From assembly GCA_031553195.1 (NCBI GenBank), contig JAVBLV010000022.1, positions 1 through 38,625 on the forward strand: 38,625 nt of DNA. The letters run 5' to 3'. Position numbers and translations under genes: made by a program. The stretch's first letter is position 1; each line of letters begins with the position of its first letter. The notes beneath the pieces were generated by a model. That model ran no database searches. It worked only from the letters and a program-made list of their open reading frames with translations, and was not told the origin of the DNA. This document shows positions 34,382-38,625 of this stretch, in pieces. This stretch comes from JAVBLV01 sp031553195. Lineage in GTDB: Bacteria; Bacteroidota; Bacteroidia; Bacteroidales; P3.

Positions 34382-34509
34382 TGTAACTTATTTTGTTGAA
34401 ATATTCATTTTTGCCAAATAGCTCTCTCGTATTCTTGAAAAATCCACCCGCAAAATCGCTGTTTTTATCTCTCAGAACCTTTTATATAAATATTTAAACA
34501 ACCTCTGAG
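34382..34509. mobile_element. MITE-like element, copy 3 (truncated or diverged left end)
   Basis: The right two thirds match copies 1 and 2: CCAAATAGCTCT, TATTCTTGAAAAATCC, CGCAAAATCGCTGTTTTT, ATCTCTCAGAACCTTTTATA and the terminal TTTAAACAACCTC. The left part is shortened and diverged (GTTGAAATATTCATTTTTG for the GTCGGAATTTTTA block). It lies immediately after the ClC stop codon. Confidence 0.65.
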
Positions 34510-34549
34510 TTAAAAAGATATATTTTCATGAATAATTATTAATTCACTT

Positions 34550-34578
34550 TTTGAAGTAACATCATATTCTTATCTTTG
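34550..34578 (+). promoter_or_regulatory. Promoter of the small membrane gene
   Basis: TTTG (34550-34553) and TATCTTTG (34571-34578) are 17 bases apart, a little short of the consensus spacing, and lie 64 bases before the ATG at 34642. Confidence 0.5.
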
Positions 34579-34641
34579 TTTTTTCAAAAGAATGACTTTT
34601 TCTGTTTTGCAAATATTTTCAAATCTAAAAAATTACTACAT

Positions 34642-34865
34642 ATGAAAAAGCGCTTTCTTACATCCTTGGTATCATCATTGTTTCAATAGGTTTATATATT
34701 ATAGGATGGTTATTACAACTTGTGCTGGGTCTTAAAAATAGCGAATTAATCTATGTTTTTGTAATGCCTGTCGTAGCAGGGGCTGTTTTTGGGCCTATTT
34801 TGGGAAAGTATCTCAATAAAGGTATTGAAAAAGCAAAAAGCATGTTAACAAAAAAGAGTTCCTGA
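34642..34865 (+). pseudogene. Small two-helix membrane protein gene with 5' frameshift
   Basis: From 34650 a plus-strand frame encodes ALSYILGIIIVSIGLYIIGW, then LLQLVLGLKNSELIYVFVMP, VVAGAVFGPILGKYL and a basic tail (EKAKSMLTKKSS) to TGA at 34863. It has two clear transmembrane helices and normal Bacteroidota codon use, but no in-frame start: the obvious ATG at 34642 (ATGAAAAAG) is out of frame by one base, as if a 6-A run had lost an A. With the base restored it begins MKKALSYILG, about 75 residues. Either the gene is broken, or the run is a sequencing slip or a phase-variable tract. Family not recognised. Confidence 0.55.
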
Positions 34866-34867
34866 AT

Positions 34868-35254
34868 AATTCCCTTGTAACCAATGGCTAATACCAATGC
34901 ATTGAGGTCAAAACTTCCGAATTTCCAATTCGTCCTGTCCAATGCCAATCGAAACGGGGGCGAGTGCGTAAGCCGGCTGAAAATGATTTTAGAAATCAGA
35001 TCTAAATTTAAATTAAAACCGGCTATAAACCGTTGAATCCGGCGCAGGCTTGAGTCCGATTTTGCTTGGCTGTCGAAAGCTACTGATAATCGTTCAAAAC
35101 CAACCGTTCGAACCTTGCACAAGGCACATAAGAATAAACCAAAGAACTTGATGCGAGCTAAATTTGAGCTCTCGCTAAAATATTCTCGCAGAACTAATAT
35201 TAATTCATTAACTTTGCTTTCTGCTTGGGAATTTTTGTTTTTGAAGTTTACCAT
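34868..35254 (-). mobile_element. Truncated IS4-type transposase
   Basis: From the ATG at 35254 the minus strand encodes the first 129 residues of a DDE transposase: a helical N-terminal domain (RRIQRFIAGFNLNLDLISKI), then the first catalytic Asp D105 in FRLALDRTNWKFG and NALVLAIGYKG, a pattern of IS4-family elements in Bacteroidota. At about 34868 homology stops and the frame continues antisense into the small membrane gene, so the rest of the transposase (the second Asp and the Glu) is lost. Codons are otherwise intact. No terminal inverted repeat was identified. Confidence 0.8.
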
Positions 35255-35329
35255 GAGAAGTTTTTTTCAAAGATACTGATTCCCAATATTTTTGACAAAT
35301 TCAAATTCTTATAATTTGCTAATATTCAA

Positions 35330-35725
35330 ATGATTATATTTTTCCATATCCTAAGCCAAGAAGATAAAGACGGGAATTTTTTGTTCGAAGACGTTGGAAC
35401 ATTTGAGAAGAATAAATCGGATGGAAAGGGTATTTTCCGTAACGCCGAAATAACTTACAAGGCGATTTTAATAGGGGGAAATTCAACGGTGTAGGTAAAA
35501 TGATGTTAGTTTCAGGTGAAGAATACACAAGAATATTTAAAGATAATGTTTTCAAGGAAGCTAGCGGAAGTCCCGATAGAGGTGTTTTTACGGGAAAATA
35601 GAAACAACTTAAGAAAGACAGTAAGGAGATTCTTGTACCAAACGGTGAAGGCTCAAATCACACCTAACGGAGGAACTCTTTTCGGTAAATGGAAAAATGG
35701 CGTTTATCAAAATGAAAAGAAATAA
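35330..35725 (+). pseudogene. Broken MORN-repeat protein gene
   Basis: Successive frames give MORN-like units: GTFEKNKSDGKGIFRNAEIT then YK, frameshift at 35459-35461 (one G missing), then GDFNRGKFNGVGKMMLVSGE and EYTRIFKDNVF, an in-frame TAG at 35599-35601, a further shift between 35645 and 35660, then ITPNGGTLFGKWKNGVYQNE and the stop at 35723. The repeated Y/F-x-G-x-F-x-x-G-x-x-x-G-x-G spacing is the MORN pattern. It ends 3 bases before the ATG of the 886-residue gene, so the two formed an operon. The 5' end borders the IS remnant and probably lacks its signal peptide. Confidence 0.75.
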
Positions 35726-35728
35726 ACA

Positions 35729-38389
35729 ATGAAAGTATTTGCCGTATTATTATTGTTTCTATCATATACTACTGCTGTAAATGCACAAATAATGCAGCAG
35801 GAAAGCGAATGTGAAAGACAACATATTTCCCGGGTGAATAAAGCCACAGAAGAATTTAAAATAAAAAATGACAATCTGGATAAACAGTATGATCCTTTAA
35901 TAGATGCAGAATTTAAACAGAACAATGATGAAAGATTCAATGCTTTAGTCAAAGCTGAAAATGATGCTTACAACATTATCCATGCTGAAAAAAATGCGAG
36001 AAGACAACGAGATGCATATTTGGAAGCGGAACGAAAAGAAAGAAGGATAAATGAAATTGCCAAACCAGCACGGCAAAATATTGATAATTTCACAGGTTCA
36101 GCCACTAATTCCGCTAATGCCAGCGAAGCACAAGGACAAGAACTAGCAGGTAAAAGTTTGCTTACCGAACATAATACCCAAAGTCAAGGACGGGGTATTT
36201 CCGTTACAAGCCAAACGCCTAGTGGATATGCAATGGCAATGCTGGAAGAAGATCCCACAAAAATAATCGGTATTTACGAAAATCAACCCGTTTCAAAAAA
36301 AGGCGATACCATTATTGTAGAAGCAAATAAAAAAAAGTATTTGCTGTCTAAGCAAACAAGATGCAATGGGAAAGACGAAAGCTACGGTTTTTTATACCCT
36401 TATGGCAATTTCTACTTTGTGCATAAAACTATTGAAGAAAGTGAAAAAAATCTTACATTAACAGAACTGCAGACAGGCCAAGCATCAAGTTTTATTTCAA
36501 AAAATGTAATTGGTTTTATAATACAAGAATCTGAAAATCAATACAAATTTAATAATATTAGTTGCGACCAATCTGTTTATGATAAATTTTTACAGTTTTA
36601 CGACTGGCAGATTTGTAAAATGACGAATACGGAAAATGTGAATAGGTGGAATTATGCCGAATATGAACAAATAATCAAAGAAGATACAGCATTAAACGAA
36701 AGAATAATAAATGCTAAATTGTCAGAAATTTTTGCACAACCGGTAGATGATTCTACTTCCGATAAACTTGTGAAAAGCTTTGCAGGATTTGATTTGAAAA
36801 CTTCGCTGCAAGATTGGACACTAAAAACTATTTGGGATGAAACTATTCAATTACAAAAAATTACAGGAGTTTCGGGCGATTGTTTTTCTTCAATGGCAAG
36901 CGTAATAGCGTCATTGAAAAAAGAAAGCAATCCCATTATGGAAACCACGCTTGACGATTTTATGAAATCTAATAGCAAAGAACAGAAGTTATATACCACC
37001 GAAACATATAGAACTTTCAAGCGTATTTGGGTTTCGGGATTAGACGCTGTCGGCGATTGTGATAAATCAGGCGTTATTAAGAAAAATATTTTGTACCACT
37101 TACTTAAAAATGCGCCATCGGCAGGAGAAGCTATCGGACTTTATGCCTCCAATATAACTATAGAATTTTCGATTGCGCCCGAATTTAAACAGAGTATAAA
37201 TGAACAGATAGAAAAAGTAAAAAAGAAAAAGCAAGTATTAGAAAAATGCAGGCAAGAATATGAACAAAAAATTAGAAAAGCAAGTGGTAATTGTTTGGAA
37301 TATACAAGAACCATGCATACTTTAAAATCTGGGGTATTTGAACAACAATATGGTAGTAACGAACTCGAAGAAATTACCAATTTACTGCAAGATTATGTTT
37401 TTGGAATAAAAGAAATACCTGAATGTAAAGTATTAAGTTTTGAAGAATTAAGACCTGTTGAAAGAAATACACAACCCTCAAAAACAGTAGATAAAAGCAG
37501 TACTATTATTGGATATTACGGACAAATTCCTGTATATAAATATGAAGACTCAATCGTTGTAAACGAAAAAGTTTACTTACTCCCTTTACAACCATATCAG
37601 AAAAACAACAAGAATACCCTGACTCGTTATTTTATTATTTATGAAGGGAAAAATGTGAAGTTTGCAAAGCCTCAAGAAAAACCATACGAGAATGTCAAAT
37701 CATTTGTAGGTTGGGTTAACTATGAAAATGATAAATATACTTTTCAAAAGTATAATGATGATAACAAAGTTCCTGGATTAAATTATTTTGGTTCGATTTA
37801 TATCGGCCCTAATAATCCGGAAAATCCTAATTGCACCCCAAATTTTGATATACCATATCAAGATGCTATTGATGTTGCTGCTATGGAGCACGACAAATGT
37901 TATGATAAAAAGGGTGCAAAAGGAGCTACTGGCGCATTGTTCAATACGGGTGTTATAGATTGTGATGAAGATTTAGTTGCGGCCTGTGCATCTTATATTC
38001 CAGATGGCTCTTTAAATGATAAAGTAAAAAATTTAGTTGAGTCCACTGTAAAATGGACTTATAACCCAGATTTAAAAACAAGAGCCACTTTAGTCGCTGC
38101 TGGCTTTAACAATATCTTATTAACAAAATATACAATGATATTTGCTAACAATGTAATAGCTAATTACGGAGAACGTGAAATTAAAAAATATGATTTACTG
38201 AATGAACAGAAAAACAAAGAGTCTGTTAGCTCGCAAAAAATAATTTATTCCGCTCCAACTACTCTTATCTCCACTTCCGGTGAGCAGTTTAAAGTAATTG
38301 AAGGCGATGCTTTCGAAGGAGAAATGAAAGATGGAAAAATTGTTCAAGGTAAAGTTATTCGGAATGGTGAAACAGTAAAAATATTTTGA
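35729..38389 (+). CDS. Large exported protein with PLA2-like domain and internal duplication
   Basis: An 886-residue protein with a signal peptide (1-20, ending VNA-Q). Residues 25-115 are a charged coiled coil. A module at about 178-275 (KIIGIYENQPVSKKGDTIIV...) is duplicated at 591-676 (STIIGYYGQIPVYKYEDSIV...). Between them is a largely helical region with several cysteines and a coiled coil at about 485-520. Residues 683-760 look like a phospholipase A2 core: YIGPNN (691-696) as Ca2+ loop, D715-x5-H721-D722-x-C724-Y725 as the catalytic HDxCY helix and C745-D-E-D748-L...C753. The tail (FKVIEGDAFEGEMKDGKIVQ) resembles a MORN unit. It could be a secreted lipase or toxin; no immunity gene is seen. 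Function is unproven. Confidence 0.75.
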   Translation: MKVFAVLLLFLSYTTAVNAQIMQQESECERQHISRVNKATEEFKIKNDNLDKQYDPLIDAEFKQNNDERFNALVKAENDAYNIIHAEKNARRQRDAYLEAERKERRINEIAKPARQNIDNFTGSATNSANASEAQGQELAGKSLLTEHNTQSQGRGISVTSQTPSGYAMAMLEEDPTKIIGIYENQPVSKKGDTIIVEANKKKYLLSKQTRCNGKDESYGFLYPYGNFYFVHKTIEESEKNLTLTELQTGQASSFISKNVIGFIIQESENQYKFNNISCDQSVYDKFLQFYDWQICKMTNTENVNRWNYAEYEQIIKEDTALNERIINAKLSEIFAQPVDDSTSDKLVKSFAGFDLKTSLQDWTLKTIWDETIQLQKITGVSGDCFSSMASVIASLKKESNPIMETTLDDFMKSNSKEQKLYTTETYRTFKRIWVSGLDAVGDCDKSGVIKKNILYHLLKNAPSAGEAIGLYASNITIEFSIAPEFKQSINEQIEKVKKKKQVLEKCRQEYEQKIRKASGNCLEYTRTMHTLKSGVFEQQYGSNELEEITNLLQDYVFGIKEIPECKVLSFEELRPVERNTQPSKTVDKSSTIIGYYGQIPVYKYEDSIVVNEKVYLLPLQPYQKNNKNTLTRYFIIYEGKNVKFAKPQEKPYENVKSFVGWVNYENDKYTFQKYNDDNKVPGLNYFGSIYIGPNNPENPNCTPNFDIPYQDAIDVAAMEHDKCYDKKGAKGATGALFNTGVIDCDEDLVAACASYIPDGSLNDKVKNLVESTVKWTYNPDLKTRATLVAAGFNNILLTKYTMIFANNVIANYGEREIKKYDLLNEQKNKESVSSQKIIYSAPTTLISTSGEQFKVIEGDAFEGEMKDGKIVQGKVIRNGETVKIF

Positions 38390-38402
38390 AACAAACGCAA
38401 CC

Positions 38403-38446
38403 ATTAATGAGAGTATTATTTAGATACAATACTTCGTTAATTATTT
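38403..38446 (+). terminator. Candidate terminator after the PLA2-like gene
   Basis: ATTAA (38403-38407) pairs with TTAAT (38437-38441) and AGTATT (38412-38417) with AATACT (38428-38433), with a small internal loop, followed by TATTTTGTT. The stem is AT-rich, so termination may be weak. The remaining bases to the window end hold only two short hairpins (38575-38589, 38609-38622) and no gene. Confidence 0.45.
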
Positions 38447-38625
38447 TGTTAAACACCTATAAATCAGGCAATTATTTTATTCTAAAATTTATTTAAACCA
38501 CTGAAAATCAGTAATTTTATAGTTTATTCCACTAATCTATTCAGTTATGCTTTTCAGGACTCAAACATTATATCGTTCACTTTGTGAACAATCGCGGATA
38601 AATTTTTCAACGTCGGAACGTTATG

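Noticed and set aside
38575..38622. Two short palindromes at the right edge (GTTCAC/GTGAAC and AACGT/ACGTT)
   Set aside because: Five- or six-base stems in AT-rich DNA are expected by chance, and the sequence ends before any context can be judged.

Overview
The window reads as a chromosomal segment of a low-GC member of the Bacteroidota, most likely order Bacteroidales. The signs are a secreted protease with a type IX secretion (Por) tail, a TonB-dependent receptor with a carboxypeptidase-like N-terminal domain, Bacteroidota-specific families (DUF6427-like, HYC_CC_PP-like, YkuD_2 L,D-transpeptidase) and repeated Bacteroidota-type promoters (TAnnTTTG, often with a TTTG or TTG box 19-20 bases upstream). 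No rRNA, tRNA or CRISPR array was seen.

Layout. 1-800: AT-rich intergenic DNA with inverted repeats. 792-3557 (+): a secreted tail-fibre-like protein and a C10 (streptopain-type) cysteine protease. 3663-7245 (-): a metal-handling cluster of a Cys-rich HYC_CC_PP-like protein, a TonB receptor with a CC pair in its plug and a periplasmic HMA protein. 7336-9166 (-): a polysaccharide deacetylase and a zinc-ribbon methyltransferase separated by 21-bp tandem repeats. 9333-12678 (-): a transketolase split into two genes with a secreted VWA protein gene between them. 12887-14819 (-): a small lipoprotein, an SprT-like protein and a DUF6427-like membrane protein. 15002-17050 (-): a UbiB-type kinase and a small coiled-coil protein. 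17397-18017 (-): the decayed 3' end of a TPR/DUF2135 protein gene. 18058-20825: upp (-) diverging from prs-rplY (+). 20891-22785 (+): a YjjG-type nucleotidase and an exported MBL-fold hydrolase. 22873-24602 (-): two L,D-transpeptidases of different families. 24795-30244: a Tudor-like gene with a structured leader, a BaiN-type flavoprotein (-), a small conserved protein, a MalY/PatB aminotransferase and a beta-CASP MBL protein. 30342-34367 (+): hisS-ispE and a ClC channel with CBS domains. 34380-38625: an unstable block with a MITE-like element, a frameshifted small membrane gene, a truncated IS transposase, a broken MORN-repeat gene and an 886-residue secreted protein carrying a phospholipase A2-like HDxCY motif.

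How the parts relate. Most of the window is housekeeping: pentose phosphate, PRPP and pyrimidine salvage, isoprenoid and tRNA charging genes, with cell-wall remodelling enzymes. The accessory content is the metal cluster, the secreted protease pair and the right-hand block. Three dispersed copies of a roughly 160-bp element (17195, 25511, 34382), two copies of a 31-bp palindrome (6604, 21738) and a family of ATTACTC-type short repeats are the non-coding structures that genes do not explain. The strongest candidate for something undescribed is the 35729-38389 protein: signal peptide, coiled coil, a duplicated module of about 90 residues, a PLA2-like catalytic motif, and the wreck of a MORN gene three bases upstream.
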